A stretch of DNA of 64,000 nucleotides, taken from an uncultured Alphaproteobacteria bacterium (GTDB lineage: Bacteria > Pseudomonadota > Alphaproteobacteria > Geminicoccales > Geminicoccaceae). Position 1 is the first letter of the stretch. Every line of letters starts with the position of its first letter. Position numbers and translations under genes: made by a program. Under the pieces are notes generated by a model, which did not search any database, was not told the DNA's origin, and was given only the letters and a program-made list of their open reading frames with translations. Positions 46,503-54,509 of this stretch are shown here, piece by piece. Location: NCBI GenBank assembly GCA_937926445.1, contig CALBAK010000006.1, positions 62,001 through 126,000 on the forward strand, read 5' to 3'.

Positions 46503-47855
46503 TCAGAGGGGCAGGCGCACCAAGGCTCTGAGTCCACCGCGCGAGGACGCGTGCAGGCTGATCTCGCCGCCGTGGCCGAGCACGATGTCGCGGGCGATGG
46601 TGAGCCCCAGGCCGACCCCGCCGGTCGCTCGCGAGCGCGACTGATCGAGCCGCACGAAGGGCTGGAACACGCGCTCGCGTTGCGACTCCGGGATCCCAGG
46701 ACCATCGTCCTCGACGGCGATCTCCACATGGTGGGCGCTGCGGCGGGCGCTGATTCCGACCCAGCGCGCATGCCGGCACGCATTGTCCACGAGGTTGGCG
46801 AGGCAGCGCCGGAAGGCCAACGGGCGCACGAGCAGAGTGATCTCCGGGTCGGCCCGGACCTCGGCCTCGAGCCCGCCGCGCTCGGCCCGCTCGCGCATGC
46901 TCTCGAGAATCGGGGCGAGCGGCGTGGGTTCGATGCTCTCTCGACCCTCGCCACGGGCGAAGCTCAGATAGTCCTCGACGAGCTGGACCATTTCCGCCAC
47001 GTCGGAACGCAAGCCGGCGACCACCGGGTCCGCGTCGTCCCCCAAAAGCTCGAGCTCGAGCTTCATCCGGGTGAGCGGCGTTCGCAGGTCGTGGCTGACG
47101 GCGGCGAGCATCTCGGTCCGCTGGGCGAGGTGGCGGTTCACCCGCTCGCGCATCTGATTGAAGGCATGCGCCGCGGCGCGAACTTCGGCCGCCCCCTGTG
47201 GACGGAAGGGCCCCGGATCACGGCCCATCCCGAAGCTCTCGACGGCACGCGCGAGGCGGCGGATAGGCCGCACTTGGAGCCGAAGGAAGTACACGGCGAT
47301 CACGAGAAGGACGATGGACGCGCCGACCATCCAAGCGAAGAGCAGCCCGGTCGAGGTGGCCGTTACCCGCTTCCGTGAGGCGAGCACGCGGAGAAGGCCG
47401 TCCGACAGCTCGACGTAGACCGCGATCCGATCGCTCTCGGCTGGGCGGAGGTCGACGAGAAACGGTCGCTGCAGTGCTTCGTCGAAGGCTTCAAGGATCT
47501 TGTTGTCGATGTGCTGGAGGAGCCCGCGGTCGAGGCCGGCGAACCGCGCGGCGCTCTCGAGCCGGGTACCGGGCTCGAAAGAGAGACGAAGGTCGAGCCG
47601 ACGACGCGCCAGGTCCAGAAACGCGCGACGCGACTCGGGCTCGGGTGCCGCCTCGAGCTGCTCGACGAGGAGGGCGACCTCGCCGGCGACGCCGCTCGCG
47701 AGCCAACGGGTCACCACGTCCCAATGGCGATTGTAGAAGATGACGGTCAGTACGAGCTGCAACAGGACGACCGGCGCCACGACGATGAGCAGAGAGCGGC
47801 CGAACAAGGACCGCGGCACGAGCGCTCGATCGAGGAACCGGCGGATCCGTCCCAC
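46503..47855 (-). CDS. EnvZ-type sensor histidine kinase
   Basis: About 450 residues. Two transmembrane helices (about residues 20-42 and 165-187) enclose a periplasmic domain of some 120 residues. A HAMP linker, the HisKA box AAVSHDLRTPLTRMKLEL (phospho-His) and an HATPase domain follow, with NLVDNACRHA (N box), VEDDGPGIP (G1) and GGVGLGLTIARD (G2). GTG 47855 or TTG 47864 (overlapping the regulator stop as TTGA) starts the protein. It is co-transcribed with the OmpR-like regulator and MarR gene upstream. The stimulus is not evident. Confidence 0.92.
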   Translation of the reverse strand: MGRIRRFLDRALVPRSLFGRSLLIVVAPVVLLQLVLTVIFYNRHWDVVTRWLASGVAGEVALLVEQLEAAPEPESRRAFLDLARRRLDLRLSFEPGTRLESAARFAGLDRGLLQHIDNKILEAFDEALQRPFLVDLRPAESDRIAVYVELSDGLLRVLASRKRVTATSTGLLFAWMVGASIVLLVIAVYFLRLQVRPIRRLARAVESFGMGRDPGPFRPQGAAEVRAAAHAFNQMRERVNRHLAQRTEMLAAVSHDLRTPLTRMKLELELLGDDADPVVAGLRSDVAEMVQLVEDYLSFARGEGRESIEPTPLAPILESMRERAERGGLEAEVRADPEITLLVRPLAFRRCLANLVDNACRHARWVGISARRSAHHVEIAVEDDGPGIPESQRERVFQPFVRLDQSRSRATGGVGLGLTIARDIVLGHGGEISLHASSRGGLRALVRLPL

Positions 47856-47860
47856 GGAGC

Positions 47861-48544
47861 TCAACTCCCCGTCCGGAGGACGTAGCCGGCGCCGCGCAGC
47901 GTGAGGAGCCACCGCGGCTGACGCGGATCCTCCTCGAGCTTGCGCCGCAGCCGCACCATCTGAACATCGACGGCCCGGTCCGAGCCGCTGAGGCGCGCAC
48001 GTGCGCCGAGCTCGGCACGGCTCAGTGCCCGGCCCGGCTGCAGGGCGAGGCAGCGCAAGAGGGCCGCTTCGCCCGCGGTCAGCCGGACCGGCTCGCCGTC
48101 GCGCGTGAGCTCGAGGGTCGAGGGATCGAAGCGGAACGGCCCGAACCGCACGGCGGCGGGTTCCGTGCCGGCCGGGGCTCGTCTCAGGATGCTCGCGATC
48201 CGCAAGAGCAACTCGCGCGGCTCGAAGGGCTTGACGAGATAATCGTCGGCTCCGGCCTCAAGCCCCCGGATCCGATCCTCGGGCTCGCCTCGTGCGGTCA
48301 AGAGGAGGATCGGGACGTCGCGACGACTCCTGAGTTCGGCGGTGAGCTCGGTACCGTCGCGGTCGGGGAGCATCACGTCGAGCACGATGATGTCGAAGGC
48401 GATCCGCTCGAGGGCGGCCAGCGCGGAGGCGGCATCGGCCGCGACCGACACGAGATAGCCGTTCTGCACGAGATAGCGCTGGAGCAGCTCGCGCAGACGC
48501 GCATCGTCGTCGACCACCAGCACGTGGAAGCCGCCGCTCGCCAC
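47861..48544 (-). CDS. OmpR-family response regulator
   Basis: A 227-residue protein: a receiver domain (HVLVVDDDARLRELLQRYL, phospho-acceptor IIVLDVMLPDRDG, LLTARGE, DDYLVKPFEPRELL) and a winged-helix DNA-binding domain ending VDVQMVRLRRKLEEDP...LRGAGYVLRTG. GTG 48544 lies 11 bases after the MarR stop. Longer in-frame openings run antisense or into marR and are not supported. It pairs with the kinase that follows it. Confidence 0.93.
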   Translation of the reverse strand: MASGGFHVLVVDDDARLRELLQRYLVQNGYLVSVAADAASALAALERIAFDIIVLDVMLPDRDGTELTAELRSRRDVPILLLTARGEPEDRIRGLEAGADDYLVKPFEPRELLLRIASILRRAPAGTEPAAVRFGPFRFDPSTLELTRDGEPVRLTAGEAALLRCLALQPGRALSRAELGARARLSGSDRAVDVQMVRLRRKLEEDPRQPRWLLTLRGAGYVLRTGS

Positions 48545-48555
48545 TTCGATCGTCC

Positions 48556-49068
48556 TCAGCTCGAGGGCCGCCCCGCGGCACGGCGGCCGAGCCCCTCCAC
48601 CAGCTCGCCGAGCACGCGCTGGAAGCCCGCGACCGCCTCGGGCCCAGCTCTCTGGAACGCCCGCCGGACCGCGAGACGCCGGCGTTCGGCGAGCGCGGCC
48701 ACGAGTTCCACACCCGCCGGGGTGGGGCGCAGCGCCCGCCGGCGACGATCGGCCCCGTCCGCCTCGCGAGAGAGCAACCCGGCATCCTCGAGGGCTCGGA
48801 GGTGCCGCGAGGTCGATTGCTTGGCGGCACCGAGGAGCCGACCCAGCTCGGCGGCGCTCACCCCGGGCCGCCTGTGGACGAGCCAGAGAAGCTCGAGCTC
48901 GGTTTCGGCCAGTCCCGGTCGGGCGGCCGGAGCCGGACGCAACGCCGCCAATCCGTGCCCGGCGAGCAGCAAGAGCTCGAGCGCGCGGTCGAGCTCCTCG
49001 TCGCGCAGGAACAACGGGCTGGCACGAGGCACCGTGCTGCCCGAGGGAACCGTCGTAGCCGAGCTCAC
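48556..49068 (-). CDS. MarR-family transcriptional regulator
   Basis: About 170 residues. The winged helix-turn-helix has ETELELLWLVHRRPGVSAAE, LGRLLGAAKQSTSRHLRAL (recognition helix) and LSREADGADRRRRALRPT (wing with DxRxR). GTG 49068 is the preferred start; a TTG at 49104 is in frame. It is the first gene of a marR-regulator-kinase transcript, divergent from the aminotransferase gene, and could bind the shared 83-base gap. Ligand unknown. Confidence 0.88.
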   Translation of the reverse strand: MSSATTVPSGSTVPRASPLFLRDEELDRALELLLLAGHGLAALRPAPAARPGLAETELELLWLVHRRPGVSAAELGRLLGAAKQSTSRHLRALEDAGLLSREADGADRRRRALRPTPAGVELVAALAERRRLAVRRAFQRAGPEAVAGFQRVLGELVEGLGRRAAGRPSS

Positions 49069-49069
49069 G

Positions 49070-49098
49070 TTGACACTTATGGTAGGCGATGTTAGCGA
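49070..49098 (+). promoter_or_regulatory. Possible promoter of the aminotransferase gene
   Basis: A perfect TTGACA (49070-49075) is followed after 17 bases by TAGCGA (49093-49098), about 54 bases upstream of the aminotransferase ATG and just beyond the divergent marR start. The -10 element is weak. Confidence 0.35.
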
Positions 49099-49151
49099 AA
49101 GCAATCCCGAATTTCACAGACGGGCCACGTACAACCTCCGGAAGCGCCGCG

Positions 49152-50018
49152 ATGGCCGACCTCGTTCCCTTCGACGACCGTGACGGCTGGATCTGGTTCA
49201 ACGGCGAGTTCGTGGCGTGGCGCGAGGCCAAGATCCACGTCCTCACCCACGGTCTCCATTACGGCAGCTGCGTCTTCGAGGGCGAGCGCTGCTACGAGGG
49301 GCGGATTTTCAAGAGCAGCGAGCACAGCCAGCGGCTGATCGACAGCGGTCGGATCCTGGGCTTCGAGATCCCCTATACGGTGGCGGAGCTCGACGCCGCC
49401 AAGGCAGCGACCGTCGCCAGGATGGGGTTCAAGAACTGCTACGTCCGGCCGCTCGCCTGGCGCGGCTCGGATCAAATGGGTGTCTCGGCGCAGCGCTCTC
49501 GAATCAACGTCGCGATTGCCTGTTGGGAGTGGGGAGCCTATTACCAGGATCTGCGACTGACGCGGGCCGTCTACGACCGGCCGGCGCCGAACACTGCGCC
49601 CGTCCATGCCAAGGCCGCGGGACTCTACATGATCTGCACGATCTCGAAGCACGCTGCGGAGGCCAAGGGCTTCGGGGACGCGCTGATGCTCGACTGGCGG
49701 GGTTACGTGGCCGAGACGACCGGTGCCAACATCTTCCTCGTGATCGACGGTAAGCTGCACACGCCGAAGCCGGACTGCTTTCTCAACGGTATCACCCGTC
49801 GGACGGTGATCGATCTCGCCAAGGCGCGTGGCATCGAGGTGATCGAGCGACACATCAAGCCCGAAGAACTGGCGGCTGCCCAAGAAATCTTCGTGACGGG
49901 CACGGCCGCCGAGATCACCCCGGTCCACGCGATCGACGATCTGACCTATGAGACCGGCCCGGTCACTCGCACACTGCTCGACGATTTCCACCGTCTGACC
50001 CGAAGCCACGTCGCCTGA
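49152..50018 (+). CDS. ilvE: Branched-chain amino acid aminotransferase
   Basis: A 288-residue fold type IV PLP enzyme. The catalytic Lys is in APVHAKAAGLYMICTISKHAA, and YVAETTGANIFLVIDG and EIFVTGTAAEITPV are the cofactor-phosphate and class IV signatures. THGLHYGSCVFEG near the N terminus is typical of IlvE. It transaminates leucine, isoleucine and valine with 2-oxoglutarate. ATG 49152 (MADLVPFDDRDGWIW) was chosen; an in-frame ATG at 49089 lies in the promoter region. Confidence 0.94.
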   Translation: MADLVPFDDRDGWIWFNGEFVAWREAKIHVLTHGLHYGSCVFEGERCYEGRIFKSSEHSQRLIDSGRILGFEIPYTVAELDAAKAATVARMGFKNCYVRPLAWRGSDQMGVSAQRSRINVAIACWEWGAYYQDLRLTRAVYDRPAPNTAPVHAKAAGLYMICTISKHAAEAKGFGDALMLDWRGYVAETTGANIFLVIDGKLHTPKPDCFLNGITRRTVIDLAKARGIEVIERHIKPEELAAAQEIFVTGTAAEITPVHAIDDLTYETGPVTRTLLDDFHRLTRSHVA

Positions 50019-50077
50019 CCTCACCCACGGATCGGTGGGGCGGTCCGCCGACCCCTTGGCGCCCGCTGCGCTCGGGC

Positions 50078-50581
50078 TCAGGCGTTGCCGGTGGCACCTT
50101 CTTGCTCCGCCCGTTGCGCGAGCCGGCGACGGTAGAGCGTGGCGAAGTCGATGGGATCGAGGAGAAGCGGCGGCAACCCGCCGTCCCGGGTCACGTCCGC
50201 GACGATCCGCCGCGCGAAGGGGAACAGGATCCGCGGGCACTCGATCAGGAGCAGCGGCTGCAGCGTGTCCTCGGGAATGTTGGCGAGCGCGAACACCCCG
50301 CCGTAGGCGAGCTCCATGAGAAAGAAAGGCGTGTCGCCGGACTTCGCCTCGATGTTGGTCTGCAGTACGACCTCGAAGTGCTGCTCGCCGACCTGGCGAG
50401 CGTTGACGTCCACCGCGATCTGGATCTCGGGGCGCGGCTGGCCGGGTGCGAGGCCCATCGGCGCACGCGGATTTTCGAACGAGAGGTCCTTGACGTACTG
50501 AGTCAGGATCGACAGACGCGGCTGTCCCGCCTGTGCCTGCCCTTCATCGGTCGTGCCTGCGGGCGCGCCCGGCTCACTCAT
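50078..50581 (-). CDS. secB: Protein-export chaperone SecB
   Basis: A 167-residue SecB: the core motifs LSILTQYVKDLSFENPRAP, ELAYGGVFALANI and IECPRILFPFARRIVADVTR are all present. It keeps presecretory proteins unfolded and delivers them to SecA. ATG 50581 was chosen (MSEPGAPAGTT). It lies near the Tim44-like gene, as in most alphaproteobacteria. Confidence 0.96.
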   Translation of the reverse strand: MSEPGAPAGTTDEGQAQAGQPRLSILTQYVKDLSFENPRAPMGLAPGQPRPEIQIAVDVNARQVGEQHFEVVLQTNIEAKSGDTPFFLMELAYGGVFALANIPEDTLQPLLLIECPRILFPFARRIVADVTRDGGLPPLLLDPIDFATLYRRRLAQRAEQEGATGNA

Positions 50582-50623
50582 CTTCAACTCCTCGTCTGAC
50601 TCGGACCGCCGGCCCTATCCGGC

Positions 50624-51157
50624 CTACCCGGCCGGGCGGTCGAGCCGCAGCCGGATGGCGCCGAGGTTTCCCACTTCCTGACCCGTGAGGCAACGGATGA
50701 AGCCCCAGTGCGTGATCACGGCGACCGTTTGCGGCTCGTCGAGGCGCGCCGCCATCACGAGGAAGCGGCGGGCCCGGGCCTCGAGGCTCGCGACGCTCTC
50801 GATGACACCACCCCACCAGACCGGCTCGAGGTCGGTGAAGTCGAAGCCGGGCCACTCGGCGCGCAGCCGCTCCGGTGGGGCGCCTTGATCGCAGGAGAAG
50901 GCACACCGCTCCCGGACGAGCGGTTCGACGGCTACCGGCAAGCCGAGCTCCTCGGCGAGAATCTTCGCGGTCTGCAGCGCACGCCGATAGGGGCTCGCGA
51001 CGATCCGCCGGATCCCCTCGCGGCGCAATAGGTCCGCGGCGGCCCGAGCCTCGGCGATGCCCTGCTCGGTAAGCGGCGGGTCGGGTAGTCCGGGGTCGAC
51101 CCGGTTCGCCCCGAAACGGCGATTCCACTCCGATTGGGCGTGACGCACGAGCAGCAT
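50624..51157 (-). CDS. Histidine phosphatase family protein (phosphoglycerate mutase-like)
   Basis: A 177-residue protein starting MLLVRHAQSEWN (the RHG-type motif here is RHA, with the phospho-accepting His). The second arginine region is VASPYRRALQTAKIL, and AVITHWGFIRCLTG carries the second histidine. These are cytoplasmic phosphatases with varied substrates, which cannot be told from sequence. Divergent from the Tim44-like gene. Confidence 0.85.
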   Translation of the reverse strand: MLLVRHAQSEWNRRFGANRVDPGLPDPPLTEQGIAEARAAADLLRREGIRRIVASPYRRALQTAKILAEELGLPVAVEPLVRERCAFSCDQGAPPERLRAEWPGFDFTDLEPVWWGGVIESVASLEARARRFLVMAARLDEPQTVAVITHWGFIRCLTGQEVGNLGAIRLRLDRPAG

Positions 51158-51207
51158 CGCGACGATCCCCGAGGGAAGCCCCGCCGCCGATCGCGGGGCC
51201 GGGCGGT

Positions 51208-51236
51208 TTGTTTTTGCTCGGCCCGGCTTATATGAT
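51208..51236 (+). promoter_or_regulatory. Sigma-70-type promoter of the Tim44-like gene
   Basis: TTGTTT (51208-51213), a 17-base spacer and TATGAT (51231-51236), unusually AT-rich for this chromosome. It would start transcripts near 51243, which supports the start at 51311 over an in-frame ATG at 51239. Confidence 0.6.
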
Positions 51237-51310
51237 GGATGGCGGCGCTGCATGCCACCGGCGCGGCTGCGCCGGTTAATCCGCCGGTCGAGCAGGCCCG
51301 ACCATCCTCG

Positions 51311-52000
51311 ATGTCCGACGGCTACGCGCTCCTCGACATCATCTTCTTCGCGGCGGTCGCCGTGTTCATCGCGGTCCGACTGCGTTCCGTACTCGGGCGC
51401 CGGACGGGCCACGAGCGCCAGCGGCCACCGCGGATCCAGCCGCAACCGGCCCCGGCCGGTGGCGAGGCCGCGGACAAGGTCGTACCGCTTCCCGACCGAC
51501 GGCGGACCTCGGTCGAGGAAGCGCCGATCGCGGCCGAGGCGGGGCCGGCACTCAAGGACGGTCTCACGCGCATTCGGCTCGCGGATCCGAGCTTCGATCT
51601 CGACGCCTTCTTGCAAGGCGCCAAAGTGGCCTTCGCCATGATCGTCGAAGCCTTCGCGAAGGGCGACAAGGCCACCCTCGAGCCGCTGCTCGCGCCGCCG
51701 GTCTTCGCAAACTTTGCCGCGGCGATCGACGAGCGGCACCGCCTGGGCCGCACCCTGGAGACCGAGCTCGTGGCCGTACGCGGCGCCGAGATCGTGGGTG
51801 CCGTCCTGGAAGGGCGGTCGGCCCGCGTCACCGTCCGCTTCACGAGCGAGCAGGTCAATTGCACGCGCGACAGCTCGGGAGCGGTGGTCGAGGGTGATCC
51901 TTCGACGGTCGAGACGGTTATCGATGTCTGGACGTTCCAGCGCGACGTCACCTCGCGCGATCCCAACTGGGTCCTGGTCGAAACCCGCTCCGGGACGTGA
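51311..52000 (+). CDS. Tim44-like membrane-anchored protein
   Basis: A 229-residue protein: one N-terminal transmembrane helix (ALLDIIFFAAVAVFIAV), a charged linker and a C-terminal Tim44/Mba1-type domain. The latter contains FLQGAKVAFAMIVEAFAKGD, LLAPPVFANFAAAID and the closing DVWTFQRDVTSRDPNW. In mitochondria Tim44 tethers the import motor; the bacterial relatives sit on the inner membrane with an unknown protein-handling role. Next to secB and mltA in most alphaproteobacteria. Confidence 0.9.
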   Translation: MSDGYALLDIIFFAAVAVFIAVRLRSVLGRRTGHERQRPPRIQPQPAPAGGEAADKVVPLPDRRRTSVEEAPIAAEAGPALKDGLTRIRLADPSFDLDAFLQGAKVAFAMIVEAFAKGDKATLEPLLAPPVFANFAAAIDERHRLGRTLETELVAVRGAEIVGAVLEGRSARVTVRFTSEQVNCTRDSSGAVVEGDPSTVETVIDVWTFQRDVTSRDPNWVLVETRSGT

Positions 52001-53204
52001 GGGCGCGCCTCTTACCCTCGTCGTCGCACTCGTCGCCCTACTAGCGGCAGGTCTCGGGGTCGGCCTCTGGTGGTGGTTGCGGCCGGCGCTCCCGGGCGAG
52101 CCCGTCCTCGTACTCACACCGGCCCGCTTCGCCGATCTGAAGGGCTGGCGGGAGGACGACCCGCGCCCGGCGCTCGAGGCGTTCGCGCGCTCCTGCGCGC
52201 TTCTGGCGGGCCGCGGAGCGGAGGAACCGTTCGCACGCGATCCCCGCTTCGGGCGGGTCGAGGACTGGCGCCCAGCCTGCACGCTGCTCGGCGCGCCGGT
52301 GCAGCGTGCGGAAGAGGCCCGCGAGCGGATCGAGGCCGCGCTGCGGCCTTGGCTGGCGAGCGATCGGGGCGAGCCCGAGGGGCTCTTCACAGGTTATTTC
52401 GAGCCGCTGCTCGAAGGCTCGCGCAAACCGGGAGGTCGCTTTCGCCATCCGATCTATCGCCGCCCGGCCGATCTCGTGACGGTCGAGCTCGGCGGTTTCG
52501 ATCCGGCGCTCGAGGGTCGGCGGATCGTCGGGCGCGTTCAGAACGGGCGTCTCGTGCCCTACCCCGGCCGTGCCGAGATCGATGCCGGCGCGCTCGCCGG
52601 CCGCGGTCTCGAGCTGGCCTGGGTCGCCGATCCCGTGGGCCTCTTCTTCCTGCAGGTGCAGGGGTCGGGTCGTATCGCGCTGGTCGAAGGCGGCACCTTG
52701 AGGCTGGGTTACGCCGATCAGAACGGCCATCCTTACCGGGCGATCGGTCGCGACCTCGTCGAGATGGGTGCTCTGCCCCGCGAGGCCGTTTCGATGCAGA
52801 GCATCAAAGCCTGGCTCGCCGCCAACCCGGATCGGGCCCCCGAGATCCTCCACCGCAACCCGTCCTACGTGTTCTTCCGCGAACTCGCCCTTCCGGAGGA
52901 TGCGCCGGGGCCGCCCGGGGCACAGGGCGTGCCCCTGAAACCCGGCCGTTCGCTCGCCGTCGATCGCCGCTTCGTGCCCCTGGGTCTACCCGTCTGGCTC
53001 GACACGACCGCGCCACTGCCGGAGGGCGAGCGGCCACTCCGGCGGCTCGTGATCGCCCAGGACACCGGTGGTGCCATCCGAGGCCCCGTCCGCGGCGATC
53101 TCTTCTGGGGCTCGGGCCCCGAGGCCGAGCACGTCGCCGGACACATGAAGAGCCGCGGCCGCTATTGGCTTTTCCTGCCGGCCGCGCTCGATCCGAGACC
53201 TTGA
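51924..53204 (+). CDS. mltA: Membrane-bound lytic murein transglycosylase A, start unclear
   Basis: The MltA domain is complete: GLFTGYFEPLLEGS, FRHPIYRRPADLV, FFLQVQGSGRI, NPSYVFFRE, LAVDRRFVPLGLPVWLDT and the catalytic-Asp 3D motif VIAQDTGGAIRGPVRGDLFWG. It cleaves peptidoglycan strands in the periplasm. A hydrophobic anchor (LVVALVALLAAGLGVGLWWW) precedes it, but no ATG, GTG or TTG lies in frame close to it. The nearest in-frame ATG (51924) is 77 bases inside the Tim44 gene. A GTG that overlaps the Tim44 stop (51997) would give a perfect basic leader if one base were added soon after it, so a frameshift or sequence error near 52005-52015 is possible. Confidence 0.85.
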   Translation: MSGRSSATSPRAIPTGSWSKPAPGREGAPLTLVVALVALLAAGLGVGLWWWLRPALPGEPVLVLTPARFADLKGWREDDPRPALEAFARSCALLAGRGAEEPFARDPRFGRVEDWRPACTLLGAPVQRAEEARERIEAALRPWLASDRGEPEGLFTGYFEPLLEGSRKPGGRFRHPIYRRPADLVTVELGGFDPALEGRRIVGRVQNGRLVPYPGRAEIDAGALAGRGLELAWVADPVGLFFLQVQGSGRIALVEGGTLRLGYADQNGHPYRAIGRDLVEMGALPREAVSMQSIKAWLAANPDRAPEILHRNPSYVFFRELALPEDAPGPPGAQGVPLKPGRSLAVDRRFVPLGLPVWLDTTAPLPEGERPLRRLVIAQDTGGAIRGPVRGDLFWGSGPEAEHVAGHMKSRGRYWLFLPAALDPRP

Positions 53205-54158
53205 ATCGGCTCGACCGCGGTGAGGAGCGGGATCGTCGATGCCGGCCGCGATCCGTTCGAGGAGGAACGGGAAGAAGGGGTTCCAGGATGCGGGCAGCAA
53301 AGCGTCCAGCGGTGTGATCGGCACGCCGACTTCCCCGCGTGCCACGATCGTCCCGAGCTCGATTCCGAAGTCCTCGCTGCCGTCCGGAGCAGAACCGTAC
53401 AGGGCATCGGCCGGCAGGAGAGGCGGCCAGCCGACGATACTGGCGAAGCGCGCGAAATCCGTGATTCCGATCTTGGATGTCTGGAGAAAGAGCCTGTCGG
53501 TTGGCGCCAGCGCTGAGTCCTCGAGCGCGTACTGCAGCGCCAGGGCGCCACCGTTCGAGAAGCCCACGAGGTGGACCGGCCGATCCGCGCCGAGCCGGGA
53601 ACGGGCCGCGCGCACCGCCATCCGGATGGCCGCCGCCCAGCGTTCCGCCTCGGCCGACGCGAGAGCGGCCGGCACCGTGCCGTGCCCCGGCAGCCGCAGG
53701 CCGAGGGCGAGCCGTTCCCGATCGCGGTAGTGCCGGGCGATGTCGTGCGGGCTGTAGGGCGCATCGCTGAGTACCTGCAAAAGCGCAACAGCTCCTTCGG
53801 GCTCGGGTAGGTGGAAGCGGTCCCAATCCCTTACGAGCGGGCCGGGCCAGTTCGGGCTCGAGCGGACATAATGGTCGAGCGTGACCGGACCTTCGGACGG
53901 CCCGTCGCGCACCACCTCGCGCTCGACGTCGGCCGGCACACGGGTCTCGACCGCGAGCCAGCCCTGCCGATCGAGGTGCTCCAGAGCCGTGACCTCGGGT
54001 ACGGAGGGCGCGGTAGTGGACCAACGCTGAAGCGGCGGCGCGAGCCGGGCGTACCATGCGCGGGCCGCGAAAATCCGCCGAAAGCGACCGGGACCAGGAC
54101 ACCCGGGCGAAACGTCCAGGGGACCGGGTAAAGGCGCGGGTGACCGCGCCGAATCCAC
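52986..54158 (-). CDS. Alpha/beta hydrolase-like protein, probably degraded at its C terminus
   Basis: The frame gives 390 residues. The middle matches a serine hydrolase of the lipase/esterase type: LSDAPYSPHDIARHY, LALGLRLPGHGT, VHLVGFSNGGALALQYAL with the nucleophile elbow GFSNGG, and ITDFARFASIVGWPPLLP. The usual oxyanion His-Gly before LSD is replaced (ALLQVLSD). After residue 320 the frame runs antisense into the end of mltA and no catalytic Asp/His region is recognisable. It may be a truncated or non-enzymatic remnant. The real C terminus may lie near 53205; the N-terminal 50 residues show no homology. Confidence 0.5.
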   Translation of the reverse strand: MDSARSPAPLPGPLDVSPGCPGPGRFRRIFAARAWYARLAPPLQRWSTTAPSVPEVTALEHLDRQGWLAVETRVPADVEREVVRDGPSEGPVTLDHYVRSSPNWPGPLVRDWDRFHLPEPEGAVALLQVLSDAPYSPHDIARHYRDRERLALGLRLPGHGTVPAALASAEAERWAAAIRMAVRAARSRLGADRPVHLVGFSNGGALALQYALEDSALAPTDRLFLQTSKIGITDFARFASIVGWPPLLPADALYGSAPDGSEDFGIELGTIVARGEVGVPITPLDALLPASWNPFFPFLLERIAAGIDDPAPHRGRADSRSRIERGRQEKPIAAAALHVSGDVLGLGARAPEEIAADGASDGTTGVLGDHEPPEWPLALRQWRGRVEPDG

Positions 54159-54221
54159 GCCGCCGGGTCGCTCACCGAGCGGAACCGAAGTTCAGAGCCC
54201 CGAGGATCTACGGAACCGATC

Positions 54222-54509
54222 TCAAATCGCCCGGGTGAGTACGGCGTTCGGAAGCTCGATCGAGACGGCCAGCAAAGAAATGTCGGCCTCGCGTTCCACC
54301 TCGATCTTGAGCTTGCGCTCGTCGATCGGCACGTATTTGCGGATCACGTCGAGAATTTCGCGCTGCATGAGCGGCAAGAAGTCGGGCTGGCCGCGCGTGA
54401 GGGGTCGCTCGACGGCGAGGATGACCTGCAGACGCTGCTTGGCGGCCGAGGCGCTGCCCTCGCTGCGGGTCGGACCGCGAAAGAGGGCGAAGAGGTCCTT
54501 GACCCTCAC
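54222..54509 (-). CDS. minE: Cell division topological specificity factor MinE
   Basis: A 95-residue protein: the anti-MinCD helix region ends with AAKQRLQVILAVER, and the topological specificity domain includes LMQREILDVIRKYVPIDE and IEVEREADISLLAVSIELP. GTG 54509 overlaps the minD stop as GTGA. It drives pole-to-pole MinD oscillation. Confidence 0.95.
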   Translation of the reverse strand: MRVKDLFALFRGPTRSEGSASAAKQRLQVILAVERPLTRGQPDFLPLMQREILDVIRKYVPIDERKLKIEVEREADISLLAVSIELPNAVLTRAI

